A model generated the notes under the pieces. It was not told the origin of the DNA. It did no database searches and saw only the letters and a list, made by a program, of their open reading frames with translations. This document shows positions 1 through 9,469 of a stretch of DNA of 37,154 nucleotides, piece by piece (position 1 is the stretch's first letter; every line of letters begins with the position of its first letter). Both the position numbers and the translations under genes were made by a program. Origin of the DNA: Bartonella tribocorum (lineage in GTDB: Bacteria > Pseudomonadota > Alphaproteobacteria > Rhizobiales > Rhizobiaceae). The stretch covers positions 1 to 37,154 of the forward strand of contig NZ_NJPP01000002.1 in the NCBI RefSeq assembly GCF_002778015.1. Reading direction: 5' to 3'.

Positions 1-597
1 CTATTTAGTATCTATTTAGTATAATAGTATAGGATCATTTCAAATCTATTTATCATAAATCAATCAATATCATTTATTTATAAATTATAAAGGGGGAGTT
101 ATTGAAATTATATGTTTTAGTTATTATTCGGCTTTTTATCGTCATTGATATTTAGATATAGAAGCTAAATAAGCTTCTTTATTATCCTATAAAATATCAT
201 GACTGTAGGGGTATGAGGATTTTGCGTATGAAATGATTTGGAGGGAGTGTGCGATGAAATGAAAAGCAAGGTTTATAGAGTTTTTTGAAGTAAGTCGCAT
301 GCACAATCGGCGGGTGGAATCGGTGCGAAAAGAATTCGGATTATTGATAGGCCAAATAGGGTAGAAATCTTTGTTTTTGAGAACGGAAAGGAAGTAAACC
401 AATGAATTGGTAAAGCCATTCACATAAGTGGGGTGAGCCAATGGTGCTCTCTGAGAGAAATTGATCTATCAACAAGAAGGATGAATTTTGTCTTGTTAAG
501 AGAAGGAGGGCAACAAAATTATAATTCACAAAGGGATATGAAGTAGAACATATTTTCGCTTTAGGTTGTTTGGGGAACGCTAGATGTATTTTAGCAT
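1..597. other. Gene-poor window edge, possible decayed sequence
   Basis: No convincing gene. Minus-strand open frames at 187-441 and 341-529 overlap in different frames and resemble nothing I recognise. One plus-strand frame can be read across about 300-540 only by passing several stops. This fits a decayed gene or plain intergenic DNA. An 11-base unit (CTATTTAGTAT) is repeated in tandem at 1-22. Confidence 0.4.
160..181 (+). terminator. Possible weak intrinsic terminator
   Basis: A 7-bp stem (AGAAGCT at 160-166 with AGCTTCT at 172-178) has a 5-nt loop and is followed by a short T-rich run. It could end a plus-strand gene lying left of the window. The stem is AT-rich and the T run is short, so this is tentative. 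Confidence 0.3.
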
Positions 598-1488
598 TTA
601 AAGATTAATTGTTTCAGTACAGGCGATCTCGTTTTGGGGGGTGATAATGCTATAACGTTGCAATTGACAGTGCCATTGATTTTGTAAGAGTTCAATGGCA
701 AATAAGTTAAAGCCTGCGGGTGGCTTTTTATCACCAAAAGCTTGTGAGGCGGAAGGAACACCAATCGTAGGAATTTTTTTAATGGGTCCTTCAATCCACT
801 TCAATGTGGGCAAATGCGTATGTCCGTGAAGAATAAGTTCGCAACCGTGATGTTTGATAACATCTAGAAAACGTTTTGTATCCCGTAGTTTTTTATGCCA
901 AGATGTTGCCTTGGGAAAAGGGGGATGATGGATCATAACAACACGAAAAAGGTTGCGTTGTGCTGCTTCATTTAAAAGGTGGGGTAACGTTTGCGCTTGC
1001 ATTTTACCAAAATAACCAGAAGCTTGAAAAGGGAGGGTCGCAATGGCTGAAGAAGCAGCTATGATGGCAACATCTTCGCGAATGCGCATATAAGGAAAAG
1101 GAAAGGCGCCTTTTTGAGGCACATCACCTGTAATCCAAGGTTTAAAGAGAGTACATGCTTTTTGGAAGGCTCCGCGAACATAGGCATCATGATTTCCAAA
1201 TGTCAAAGAAATATCTTGAGGTTGTCCCAAGTTAAGGAGCCAACGGTGGGCTTGTTCAAATTCCTTATCGAGAGCAAGGTTCACGAGATCACCAGAGATC
1301 ACAAGATGATCTGGCTTTTTTTTGTTTAAGGCATCGATTAAAATTTCGAGAACATTTGTTGCCATTTGACTCTTACGTTTTTTTTGCCAATTTAAGTAAC
1401 CGGTAAGACGCTTTCCAGAAAGTTCAAAAAGGGAAGGTTTTGGGAGAGGGGAAAGATGTACATCCGATATATGGGCAAGATAAAACAT
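598..1488 (-). CDS. Metallophosphoesterase, calcineurin-like
   Basis: This is a predicted cytosolic phosphohydrolase with a dinuclear metal centre. The calcineurin-like motifs are all present in order over 296 residues: DVH (D9, H11), GDLVN (D67), GNHD (N99, H100), the double His at 187-188 and HGHTH (H221, H223, H225). There is no signal peptide or membrane segment. Length and motif order match the CpdA/YfcE-type single-domain hydrolases. Phosphodiesterase activity is reasonable, but the substrate (cAMP, UDP-sugar lipid or other) cannot be told from sequence. It stands alone, with gene-poor stretches on both sides and no strong ribosome binding site at the chosen ATG. Family assignment is firm, the specific role unknown. 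Confidence 0.9.
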   Translation of the reverse strand: MFYLAHISDVHLSPLPKPSLFELSGKRLTGYLNWQKKRKSQMATNVLEILIDALNKKKPDHLVISGDLVNLALDKEFEQAHRWLLNLGQPQDISLTFGNHDAYVRGAFQKACTLFKPWITGDVPQKGAFPFPYMRIREDVAIIAASSAIATLPFQASGYFGKMQAQTLPHLLNEAAQRNLFRVVMIHHPPFPKATSWHKKLRDTKRFLDVIKHHGCELILHGHTHLPTLKWIEGPIKKIPTIGVPSASQAFGDKKPPAGFNLFAIELLQNQWHCQLQRYSIITPQNEIACTETINL

Positions 1489-2386
1489 AAAAGCTCATAG
1501 AGTATTAAAAACGATTAAAAAATAAACATAAGATAAGTTGGTGCTGAAAGGCAAGAAGGATTATAAAATGAAAAAGCGCTTGTTGAAAGTATGAGAAAAT
1601 TGGGGGAAGAATTGATGCTGTATTGTATTTTTTATGAAAAAAGGACAGCATAATACAACAGGTCATTCCTAGCAATTGATATGTTTCTTCTGTATGGTGG
1701 GATCAGCTTTACAATAATGATCATAAAATTTAAAGGTGTTTAAACAGCTTTTATACGATCACCTATTATCATAAAAAAATCTAATCGCTCAGTATAAAAT
1801 GTATTGTATTTATCAGGAATTTTTACAGTTTTACGCTGCCATATATCACTTCTAATGTGAGATGTTTTTTACAAAAAAACAGTACGCTTTAAGATGAATA
1901 TCACAAATAAAATATCCCCCAATAAAATATTATTGTGTTATACATTCACATATTTTTTTGAAGAAATATTTCCTTATGCACTTGATTCTATATCACAAAA
2001 ATTCTCAATGCTATGAAAAGTCTCGCTTATAAAGCTTATTATGCACGGCCATCTTTAGACTTATACAAAGTGCTAACCAAAGCCGTCATACGATCCCATC
2101 AAAACTTTATAAAAATTCTTGCTTTAAGAGGATTCATAAGAAACATTTTTTTCTTTTTCAATAGTTTTTATCCATACGACACTTCTTCTCATGATGTGCA
2201 AGAGAATGATTTTAGTTGATTCAATATGGGAAGGATTACAAATAAAGAAAATCCTCTTGGGAATAATAACGCAATATGAAAAAATGGTAAGTTACTCATT
2301 ATAAGTCATTTTGTCTAAGTGTAAAAAAAACAAGTAAACACATAAAAAGATAAGCTTAAAACGACTCTTCGAAATCTTAAGATTTT
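1489..2386. other. 898-bp gap without a convincing gene
   Basis: AT-rich stretch between two minus-strand genes. The only open frame of note is 2013-2219 on plus (68 codons). It has no Shine-Dalgarno sequence, an unusual Phe run and no family resemblance, so I do not call it. A 14-bp AT-rich palindrome (AAATCTTAAGATTT, 2372-2385) abuts the stop codon of the next gene but lacks the loop and T run of a terminator. No tRNA-like T-loop was seen. Confidence 0.45.
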
Positions 2387-4483
2387 TTAACGACCTTCAC
2401 GATACCACATGCTGCACAACAGTAAAAGGCAAACAAGCAGTGCAACAAAACCAGAAAATATCGAAAAATAAAAAGTATTGATTAAACGAGTTTCTGTCGC
2501 TTCTTTCAAAATAATTGAATGTGCTGGGGAAGGGAACAGGCTTTTTTTTGATTGAACCAGTTTGAATGGAGGAAGATAAAAAATTTCTTTTCCCTCAGGG
2601 TATAAACGTCCAATGTATCCACCAGTATGCTTAATGATGGGGGCTAATTTTTCTTGTGTTGAAATTAAGTCAAACAATTCAAGATTATCGAGCATTCCTA
2701 CAGAAGACAGTATTGTTAGATCGCCATTTTTGATAGTAAAAATCCCAGTTTCATCAGTGGCTACAGCTGCGGTGAAGAGACCTTCTTTCTCTTTAGTAAG
2801 GATGATCTTTTGTTTTTTTCCAGAAGGAAAAGTTATTTCAGCGGGTTCTGGATGATCTTTTAGAGTTTGACGGCGAATTGTTAAATGATGATGGCTGCTG
2901 GTCGCGTTTAATTTTTCTTCCTCAAGTTCTGGTTCTTTCATGAGCCAATGGGCAATTCGGCGATAAAGAGCTGCATAAGGACCACCACCTTCAAAACCTC
3001 GTGCCCAAAGCCAACTTTCATCGGAAAGTAACATGCCTACACGCCCTTTATCAACATGGGAAAGAAGTAAAAGTGGTTGTTCATCGGCGCCTTTCATGAG
3101 AGCAATTCCGTTGTTTATATTTTGAATAGCAATTTGTCGCAGCCAACGCCCCCATTGAGAAGCTGGAAGGTTAAGCGTTGCAAGATCCCTCGTGACAGGA
3201 TGGCGCTCACCCTCTCTGGTTAATGCAGGACGAAAAGGTTTTTCAATAATAGCGCCATTAGGCAATGCTGGTAGAATACTTATTAAAGGTGTTTTCGCAA
3301 GTGAGTTTTTTTGGGTAAATTCAGGTCCTGTTACCATCAGCAATGCACCACCCTTTTGTACATATTGGGCGATATAATCATAATAGATTAAAGGTAAAAC
3401 AGTAGAGTGCTGGTAACCATCAAGGATGATGAGATCAAAGTTATTAATCTCTTCAACAAAGAGTTTTCTTGTGGGAAAGACCACCAAGGATAATTGGCTT
3501 AAAGGCGTGTTATCTGCTTTGGTGGGGGGACGCAAAATCGTAAAGTGAACAAGGTCAATATTGGAGTCACCTTTTAAAAGATCACGCCATGTCCGTTCTC
3601 CATTATAAGGGGCACCTGAAATAAGAAGAACGCGTAAATTTTCTCTAATGCCTTCAATAGTTGTTATGGCGCGGTTGTTTTCAAAGCTTAGTTCACCTTT
3701 GTAAGGCTCAGTTGTTGCTTGGATAATATTTTTTTCAGCATGGGGAAGGGTAATTTCAGTTTGAAAAATAATCCCAGGCGTTACAGAATAATGGCCAACT
3801 TCTTGTCCATTAACGCTGAGTGTAATATCGGCTTTCTGGGGTATTTTTTCTTGGGGGGCTCCTTGATCTTTTACCAAAATGGAGAGCCTTTGTGGTTTAT
3901 TGACAAGGGCAAAGCGTGGAGGAGAAATAAACTTGATTTGACGATCAAATTCATCTGAACGTCCTGTGATCAAAGCATTAAGAGGTGCCTCATGATGAAG
4001 ATCTGATAGGTTAGGAATGTCATGCACTTGTCCATCAGTGATAAAAATGGTTCCTGCATAACGAGAGGGCGGTACATCAGAAAGTGCTTGTGTTAAAGCA
4101 TCAAACAAATTTGTTGAGGGGGTATATTGATTATCAGCCAGTTTTCCAGCTTCAATAAAACGTGGTTCAAATTGTGGGTAATGTGCCAATGTTTTGATTA
4201 ATTGCGCGCGCGCTTCATCACTGTCTTTTATTCGTGTTCCAAAAGTTTGGCTTTTGCTGCGGTCAATGACAATACCTACAGTGCTTTTTAGGGGTTCGCG
4301 TTGTTCTTTGATAAACATTGGATTGAGCAAAGCAAGAATGAGAGTGCTCAATGCCATCAGACGAAATAAAGATCCTTGACGCCGTGTAACAAGACCAACA
4401 ATGACAAAAAGGATGGATATTCCGCTTAACAGCAGAATCCAAAAGAGGGGTAAAAAAGGCTGAAAAGTGAAAAATGGTATCAT
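2387..4483 (-). CDS. VWA-like membrane protein of the MoxR operon
   Basis: Last gene of the MoxR operon, 698 residues, predicted inner-membrane protein with a large periplasmic or cytosolic body. Two N-terminal membrane segments (about 12-33 and 38-54) precede a von Willebrand A-like region whose start, VGIVIDRSKSQT, carries an intact DxSxS metal-site motif (D74, S76, S78). Around 280-430 lies a Rossmann-like, glutamine-amidotransferase-fold segment (for example FDLIILDGY and a KGGALLMVTGPEF stretch) with no evident catalytic Cys-His pair. A last membrane helix sits at about 672-693. The ATG overlaps the stop of the upstream gene by 4 nt, so the two are almost certainly translated together. 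Its position and domain plan match the terminal gene of the conserved rhizobial MoxR operon. Biochemical role unknown; envelope integrity is inferred from that operon. Confidence 0.82.
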   Translation of the reverse strand: MIPFFTFQPFLPLFWILLLSGISILFVIVGLVTRRQGSLFRLMALSTLILALLNPMFIKEQREPLKSTVGIVIDRSKSQTFGTRIKDSDEARAQLIKTLAHYPQFEPRFIEAGKLADNQYTPSTNLFDALTQALSDVPPSRYAGTIFITDGQVHDIPNLSDLHHEAPLNALITGRSDEFDRQIKFISPPRFALVNKPQRLSILVKDQGAPQEKIPQKADITLSVNGQEVGHYSVTPGIIFQTEITLPHAEKNIIQATTEPYKGELSFENNRAITTIEGIRENLRVLLISGAPYNGERTWRDLLKGDSNIDLVHFTILRPPTKADNTPLSQLSLVVFPTRKLFVEEINNFDLIILDGYQHSTVLPLIYYDYIAQYVQKGGALLMVTGPEFTQKNSLAKTPLISILPALPNGAIIEKPFRPALTREGERHPVTRDLATLNLPASQWGRWLRQIAIQNINNGIALMKGADEQPLLLLSHVDKGRVGMLLSDESWLWARGFEGGGPYAALYRRIAHWLMKEPELEEEKLNATSSHHHLTIRRQTLKDHPEPAEITFPSGKKQKIILTKEKEGLFTAAVATDETGIFTIKNGDLTILSSVGMLDNLELFDLISTQEKLAPIIKHTGGYIGRLYPEGKEIFYLPPFKLVQSKKSLFPSPAHSIILKEATETRLINTFYFSIFSGFVALLVCLLLLCSMWYREGR

Positions 4484-7278
4484 TGCCTTCTTTCTCTTTT
4501 AAAGCGTTCCAAGAGTGCTGGAACATGAACTTGGTCCGCTTTATAGTTTCCAGTAAGCACATAAAGGACAATATTGAGTCCTGCACGAAATGCCCATAGA
4601 CGTTGCATGGGATCATTGGGAACAAGGGGATATTTCCATGTTCCTTTTTCATCAAGTGCCCATGCTCCAGCAAAGTTATTTGCAGTGATGAGCAGGGAAC
4701 TTACATTATCGCCGCTGGCAAGGGAATTTTTATTTTTTTTGTTCGTTGATGAGGATTCAACCCATAAAGGTGAACCACGGTAGAGACCAGGAAAATCCGG
4801 CATAATATAAAAAGAACGCGCAACAACATGATCTGTTGATGCGGGCTCAATGGAGGGAATGTTCAATCCTTTTAAGATGGTTCGTAATCTTTGCGTTTCT
4901 GGAGTGGCATCTCCTTCAAGATTAAGATTGCTTTTTATCTGATCGCGCGTGTCAAATAAAATGGTTCCTCCATGCTTCATAAAGTTATTTATTTTTTCAA
5001 GACTTTTTGGAGTTAGTGTAGGGCTATTCACATCAATGGGCCAGTAAATAAGAGGATAAAAGGAGAGTTCATCTTTATCGAGATCAAGTGCTGTAACAGA
5101 GCCGGGGGTAAGCATTGTGCGTTCTGCGATAAATTGGCTTAAGGCTTCTAGACCACTTTTACTCGTTGTATCAATTTCATGATTGTTGGTTATAACGTAG
5201 GCAAGATGCGTTGCACCAGCGGCTTGTACACTATCATGATGATTTTCTGTTGTTTGTGCATGAAGCTTTGGATTATATGAAAACAGGGCAATCAAAATGA
5301 TGAGAGGGAGGAAAAACATATTACGCCGTTTATTGAAAGAAAAAATACCTCCCATCCATAAAATGAGAAAATTATCAAAGGCAAATAATAAGAGAGCTAA
5401 TCCTAAAAGAGGACCGATAAGATTTTGTTCTTTTGTATCGTAAGATAAAGGGCTCTTATTAAGAGAAGTTGGTAATGATGATTGTTTCATCAAGCGCGAT
5501 GAATCCGTTAAGAGATTGAGTGCATAAAAATCGTTTTTAACACCATAAAGTCCTGGGGGCGTATGATAGGAAGGACGGGGTGGATGTTGAGCGTCAAGGA
5601 TCAGTGGAATAACAGCAGAGGGTGGTACTTGTAATTGTCCGTCAATGGCTATGGTTCGCCAAGGGTTTTGTACCATTATTCTTTTTTCTCTATGTGTTAG
5701 GTTTGTGTTTTCATAAGATCCTAATGTGATTAGTTTTTGCAACATTTGTGCAAAAAAGCCAGAAAGAGGAAGATTAGACCATGTAGGGTCAGGGGCAATA
5801 TGAATGAGAATGAGGGTTCCTTTACCACGTTTTGCGGCGGTAATAAGAGGGGTTCCATCCGAAAGGCTAAGCCATGTTTTTTCAAAAAGATCTGGGGTTG
5901 GTTCTGCCAAGATTTGGCGCGAGACAGTGATATCTTCTGGAAAAGGAAGATCAAAGAAAAAGCTATTTTTTGCAAAAGGGGCAAGCTTTTGTGGTTTCGT
6001 CCAAGACATAATACTTCCAAGGGAACGTTGCCCCTGACGAAGCGGTACCGGAAGGAGACTATCGTCATGTTCTGTACTACTGAGCTTTTCTCCTGCAAAG
6101 CGGATGAGTGTTCCCCCTTTATTCACAAAATCAGAAAGCTTTTTTTCTGCTTTTTCAGGAATATTAACCATGTCTCCCATAATGAAAACAGATGGATTTT
6201 GTTTCAGCAAATGATCAATATCTGTTGAAAGTTCTCTTCCAGTGGAAGTTATAAACTGTGTATGATCTCGTAATGCTTTGATAATATAATAAAATGGAGA
6301 AAGTAAAGGCTGTGCCATTTCATTGGTATCGGGGGAGAGAAGAGCAACACGGTTTACTTTGTTATGGCTGTCTACTAAAAAAGTTGCAGCAGCATGGTTT
6401 TGGTTATTGATTTTTATCCAAGCGATATCGTTGCGTAGTTCAAGGGGGACATCAAAAGGAACAAGTGCTGTTGTTTCACCTTCAGAGAATTTTTTTGTAA
6501 ATTGACCAAGAAGTTGATTGTTTAAATCATAAAGGCTGAGTGTAGCAGGCGTTGTACCGTGTGTTGTTGAGCGAATAATACGCGCAACCATATTTCCATC
6601 GTTATTTTCTATGGATGTTATGCCAGTTAAATCGGAAATATCAGCCAAATACCATAAGAAATTTTTAGGCTTTAATTCTTCAAGCAGAGCAAAAGTTTGC
6701 TTATCTTCATTTGTTTGTAATCCATCACTTAAATAAGCAATATCAAGCGGTTTTCCTTTGGTTATTTCGCTGAGTTTTTTAAAGCTATGTATACGGTTGA
6801 CAGGCCAAGGGCGCGGTTGCAAATGCATTAAATGCTTCTTTATAATCTTTGCTGGTTGGGGTTCCTCATTGAAGAGGTCACTTTCAGCCGTTGCAACAAG
6901 ATAAATATTTTTTTGCTGTTTTTCTGCTTGTGCAAGGAGTTTTTCAGCAATAGAGATGCGTTTTTTCCATTCTTTTACAGATGCCCAACCATTATCAATA
7001 ATGAGTGCAAGGGGGTGAGATCCAGGAAAGCTTATTGGTTTTTGATTCAAAGTGGGGCGGGCTAGAGCTATGATAACAAGTGCAGCGATGGTTAAACGCA
7101 ACAAGAGCAGCCACCAAGGGGTCTGTTTTGCTTCTTTCTTCTGATGAGTTGGCTTGGGTAAGAAACGAAAAGGCGGAAAGAGCTCTTTACGCGGAGACGG
7201 AGGGGTTATCCGCAACAGCCACCAAATGATCGGTAGAAACAAGAGTCCTAATAACAGAAAGGGAGCAGCAAAACTCAA
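4480..7278 (-). CDS. BatA N-terminal and DUF4159 domain membrane protein
   Basis: Long membrane protein (932 residues) joining two modules. The N-terminus is the BatA/aerotolerance-regulator type: membrane segments at about 5-23 and 56-73, then a VWA-like strand at 89-95. Where a MIDAS site would have DxSxS the sequence reads DNGWAS (D95 onward), so the metal site looks destroyed. The middle region (to about 615) is predicted extracytoplasmic, followed by two further membrane segments near 620-645 and 654-668. The C-terminus (about 690-900) is DUF4159, recognisable by the HLAYVITNN and FYPLIYWPID stretches. It overlaps both neighbours by 4 nt. The family has no known enzyme activity; a scaffold working with the MoxR ATPase is inference. 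Confidence 0.85.
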   Translation of the reverse strand: MSFAAPFLLLGLLFLPIIWWLLRITPPSPRKELFPPFRFLPKPTHQKKEAKQTPWWLLLLRLTIAALVIIALARPTLNQKPISFPGSHPLALIIDNGWASVKEWKKRISIAEKLLAQAEKQQKNIYLVATAESDLFNEEPQPAKIIKKHLMHLQPRPWPVNRIHSFKKLSEITKGKPLDIAYLSDGLQTNEDKQTFALLEELKPKNFLWYLADISDLTGITSIENNDGNMVARIIRSTTHGTTPATLSLYDLNNQLLGQFTKKFSEGETTALVPFDVPLELRNDIAWIKINNQNHAAATFLVDSHNKVNRVALLSPDTNEMAQPLLSPFYYIIKALRDHTQFITSTGRELSTDIDHLLKQNPSVFIMGDMVNIPEKAEKKLSDFVNKGGTLIRFAGEKLSSTEHDDSLLPVPLRQGQRSLGSIMSWTKPQKLAPFAKNSFFFDLPFPEDITVSRQILAEPTPDLFEKTWLSLSDGTPLITAAKRGKGTLILIHIAPDPTWSNLPLSGFFAQMLQKLITLGSYENTNLTHREKRIMVQNPWRTIAIDGQLQVPPSAVIPLILDAQHPPRPSYHTPPGLYGVKNDFYALNLLTDSSRLMKQSSLPTSLNKSPLSYDTKEQNLIGPLLGLALLLFAFDNFLILWMGGIFSFNKRRNMFFLPLIILIALFSYNPKLHAQTTENHHDSVQAAGATHLAYVITNNHEIDTTSKSGLEALSQFIAERTMLTPGSVTALDLDKDELSFYPLIYWPIDVNSPTLTPKSLEKINNFMKHGGTILFDTRDQIKSNLNLEGDATPETQRLRTILKGLNIPSIEPASTDHVVARSFYIMPDFPGLYRGSPLWVESSSTNKKNKNSLASGDNVSSLLITANNFAGAWALDEKGTWKYPLVPNDPMQRLWAFRAGLNIVLYVLTGNYKADQVHVPALLERFKRERRQ

Positions 7279-8198
7279 AGTGCCCTCCTTTTTTGCAATG
7301 AAGAGTCACTCATCGTATTTGCAAGATGTAAAATGGTTTCTGTTAAAGGTTTATCCGTTGTACTCACGTGATAAGACCAGCCTTGGCGTGCGCAAAAATT
7401 TACCAATTCTTGTCGCCGTGCTTGATATAGCTTACAATAGCTCTTACGAAGATTTTCTGCTTTTCCCAAAATGTGTTTTTCTTTCGTTTCAGGATCATAA
7501 AATTCTGTATGTCCTGTGTAGGGAAAGCTTTCTTCTGCGGGATCAGCGATTTCAATTAAATGAGCTGTCACCTGTTTTGTCGATAAAACGTTTAAATGTT
7601 GGATGATTTTTTCAGGATGGTCGAGAAAATCACTCATTATAATGGCATGTGAAAAGCGTGTAATCGTTGAAAAATCCGGAAATGGATTTTCATTTAAATG
7701 ATTTTCTAAAGCGAAAGCTATTCGTTCTACGACATTGGAAGTTATTGTGGGGGGAATTAAGTTGGGGATAGCAATATGTTCGCCACTTTGTACCAGAAGT
7801 GATGCCAAGGCAAGGGTCAAAATGATAGCATGATTGCCTTTAGAGATTTTAGAAAAGCGCGAACAGTAATGCATCGATGCACTCTGATCAGGCCAAAGCC
7901 AAACGGTTTGTGTCATTTGCCATTCGTGCTCGCGTAGATACATATTTTCATCACGTGCTGAGCGACGCCAATCAATGCGGTTAATGGATTCTCCTTCCAT
8001 ATAGGGACGAAATTGCCAAAAATTTTCTCCATTACCGCGTTTGCGCTGCCCATGCCATCCGGTTATTAGTGTATTGGCAATATGACGTGCTTGTAAAAGG
8101 AGATGTGGCATTTTGCCAGTCTCCTTATACAACTCTTTTGCCAGCGACAATGGAGATTTTTGTAAAACTTTTTTGCCAAGTGCCATTTTAAAGAGCAT
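7275..8198 (-). CDS. DUF58 domain protein, MoxR partner
   Basis: Soluble 307-residue DUF58 protein, the usual partner of MoxR ATPases. The DUF58 signature is complete: RPYMEGESINRIDWRRSAR (about 64-82) followed by WLWPDQSASM, whose D104, S106 and S108 form an intact MIDAS-type DxSxS motif of a VWA-like fold. No membrane segment is visible. The chosen ATG at 8198 overlaps the end of the ATPase gene by 11 nt. An in-frame ATG at 8186, four codons later, overlaps it less and is equally possible, as neither has a clear ribosome binding site. In characterised MoxR systems the ATPase acts on VWA proteins as a chaperone or metal-insertion factor. That this pair does the same is inference. Confidence 0.88.
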   Translation of the reverse strand: MLFKMALGKKVLQKSPLSLAKELYKETGKMPHLLLQARHIANTLITGWHGQRKRGNGENFWQFRPYMEGESINRIDWRRSARDENMYLREHEWQMTQTVWLWPDQSASMHYCSRFSKISKGNHAIILTLALASLLVQSGEHIAIPNLIPPTITSNVVERIAFALENHLNENPFPDFSTITRFSHAIIMSDFLDHPEKIIQHLNVLSTKQVTAHLIEIADPAEESFPYTGHTEFYDPETKEKHILGKAENLRKSYCKLYQARRQELVNFCARQGWSYHVSTTDKPLTETILHLANTMSDSSLQKRRAL

Positions 8199-9219
8199 CT
8201 TTCATAAGTTTATTGATAATATCTTTTACGGTTATATCTTCAGCACGAGCAGAAAAATTAAGAGCCATGCGGTGTTGTAATACAGGATAGGCCAATGCTT
8301 CAACATCATCAAGTGAGGGGGCTAAACGCCCATAGTAAAGAGCACGGGCGCGAACACAAAGTGAAAGAGCTTGTGATGCACGCGGACCAGGGCCCCAAGA
8401 AACATAAGTATTGGCGAGGTTATTGTCTTTATCAGGGCGGGCTGAGCGGACAATTTTTAAAATAGCTTCGATCACATTTTCTGAAAGAGGCATTTTGCGA
8501 ACGATATTTTGAATTTTTTGCAACTTTTTGGCGGATAAAATTGCTTTTGCATTTGATTTTTTTTCTTTTGTTGTTTCTAAAATAATCCGCCGCTCTGTTG
8601 TAAGGTCAGGATAATCAATATCAATTTGCATCAAAAAGCGATCAAGTTGAGCTTCAGGAAGTGGATAAGTTCCTTCTTGTTCGAGGGGATTTTGTGTTGC
8701 AAGAACATGAAAAGGTTGTGGCAAATCATAACGAGTTCCTGCAACGGTTACATGATATTCCTGCATAGCTTGTAAAAGAGCTGACTGCGTGCGTGGAGAG
8801 GCACGGTTGATTTCATCGGCCATGAGAAGTTGTGTAAAAATGGGACCTTGAACGTAGCGAAAAGAACGTTTTCCCTCTTTATCGGAATCCATAATTTCAG
8901 AACCGATAATGTCTGATGGCATTAAGTCTGGGGTAAATTGGATACGTTTTTCATCAAGCCCTAAAACAGTTCCCAATGTTTCCACAAGACGTGTTTTTGC
9001 AAGCCCTGGAGCGCTGACAAGAAGAGCATGACCACCAGCAAAAATAGCCGTTAAAACATATTCAATGATATGACTTTGCCCAAAAATAACTTTGTCAATT
9101 TCTTGTTGTATAATATCTAATTCTTTATGTGCCGTATCAATATCCTCAATAATGACTTGGGCTTCATGTTTGGTATTAACCTTTTTCACAGAATTAGATG
9201 CTGGATCACGGTGACTCAT
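8188..9219 (-). CDS. MoxR-family AAA+ ATPase
   Basis: First gene of a four-gene minus-strand operon, 343 residues. It is a cytosolic AAA+ ATPase of the MoxR group: Walker A SAPGLAKT (69-76, with the Ala typical of MoxR in place of Gly), Walker B LLMADE (131-136), then NRASPRTQSALLQ, sensor-1 region ATQNP (174-178) and PLPEAQLDRF (186-195). The C-terminal lid region includes a PGPRASQAL stretch. The start is backed by AAGGA six or so bases upstream. MoxR proteins remodel partner proteins, often VWA-domain ones, and three VWA-like genes follow here. In Rhizobium leguminosarum the orthologous operon (RL3499-RL3502) is reported to be needed for normal cell shape and envelope integrity. The partner interaction here is inferred. 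Confidence 0.93.
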   Translation of the reverse strand: MSHRDPASNSVKKVNTKHEAQVIIEDIDTAHKELDIIQQEIDKVIFGQSHIIEYVLTAIFAGGHALLVSAPGLAKTRLVETLGTVLGLDEKRIQFTPDLMPSDIIGSEIMDSDKEGKRSFRYVQGPIFTQLLMADEINRASPRTQSALLQAMQEYHVTVAGTRYDLPQPFHVLATQNPLEQEGTYPLPEAQLDRFLMQIDIDYPDLTTERRIILETTKEKKSNAKAILSAKKLQKIQNIVRKMPLSENVIEAILKIVRSARPDKDNNLANTYVSWGPGPRASQALSLCVRARALYYGRLAPSLDDVEALAYPVLQHRMALNFSARAEDITVKDIINKLMKDAL

Positions 9220-9469
9220 ATTTTTTCCTTAAGGCTTTTATCGCAAAATAGTAATTTTCTCTGCATGATAATGGACATCTTATTGTTTGTAACAGAAAAT
9301 GAAATGAAAAGAAATGAAGCATCATAAGCCGTTTTTTTATATTCGTATAGATGAAGAGAAAAGTTTCTTTGAAAGAAAAAGGCGTATTTTTAAGGGATGT
9401 TTTAAAAACTTTGTTTTATGAAGAGAATTCTTTAAAGCAATAAAGACAACTTTTTTGAAAGGTTAAAGG

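Noticed and set aside
187-529. Two overlapping minus-strand frames suggesting a frameshifted gene
   Set aside because: They overlap rather than continue one another, and neither translation resembles a known protein.
2013-2219. 68-codon plus-strand frame
   Set aside because: No ribosome binding site, low-complexity Phe run, no recognisable family and AT-rich surroundings.
2372-2385. AAATCTTAAGATTT palindrome as terminator of the MoxR operon
   Set aside because: No loop, AT-rich stem and no T tract after it on minus.
5730-6228. Long antisense frames (122 and 163 codons) inside the DUF4159 gene
   Set aside because: They lie wholly inside a well-supported gene and have no own signals; typical shadow frames.
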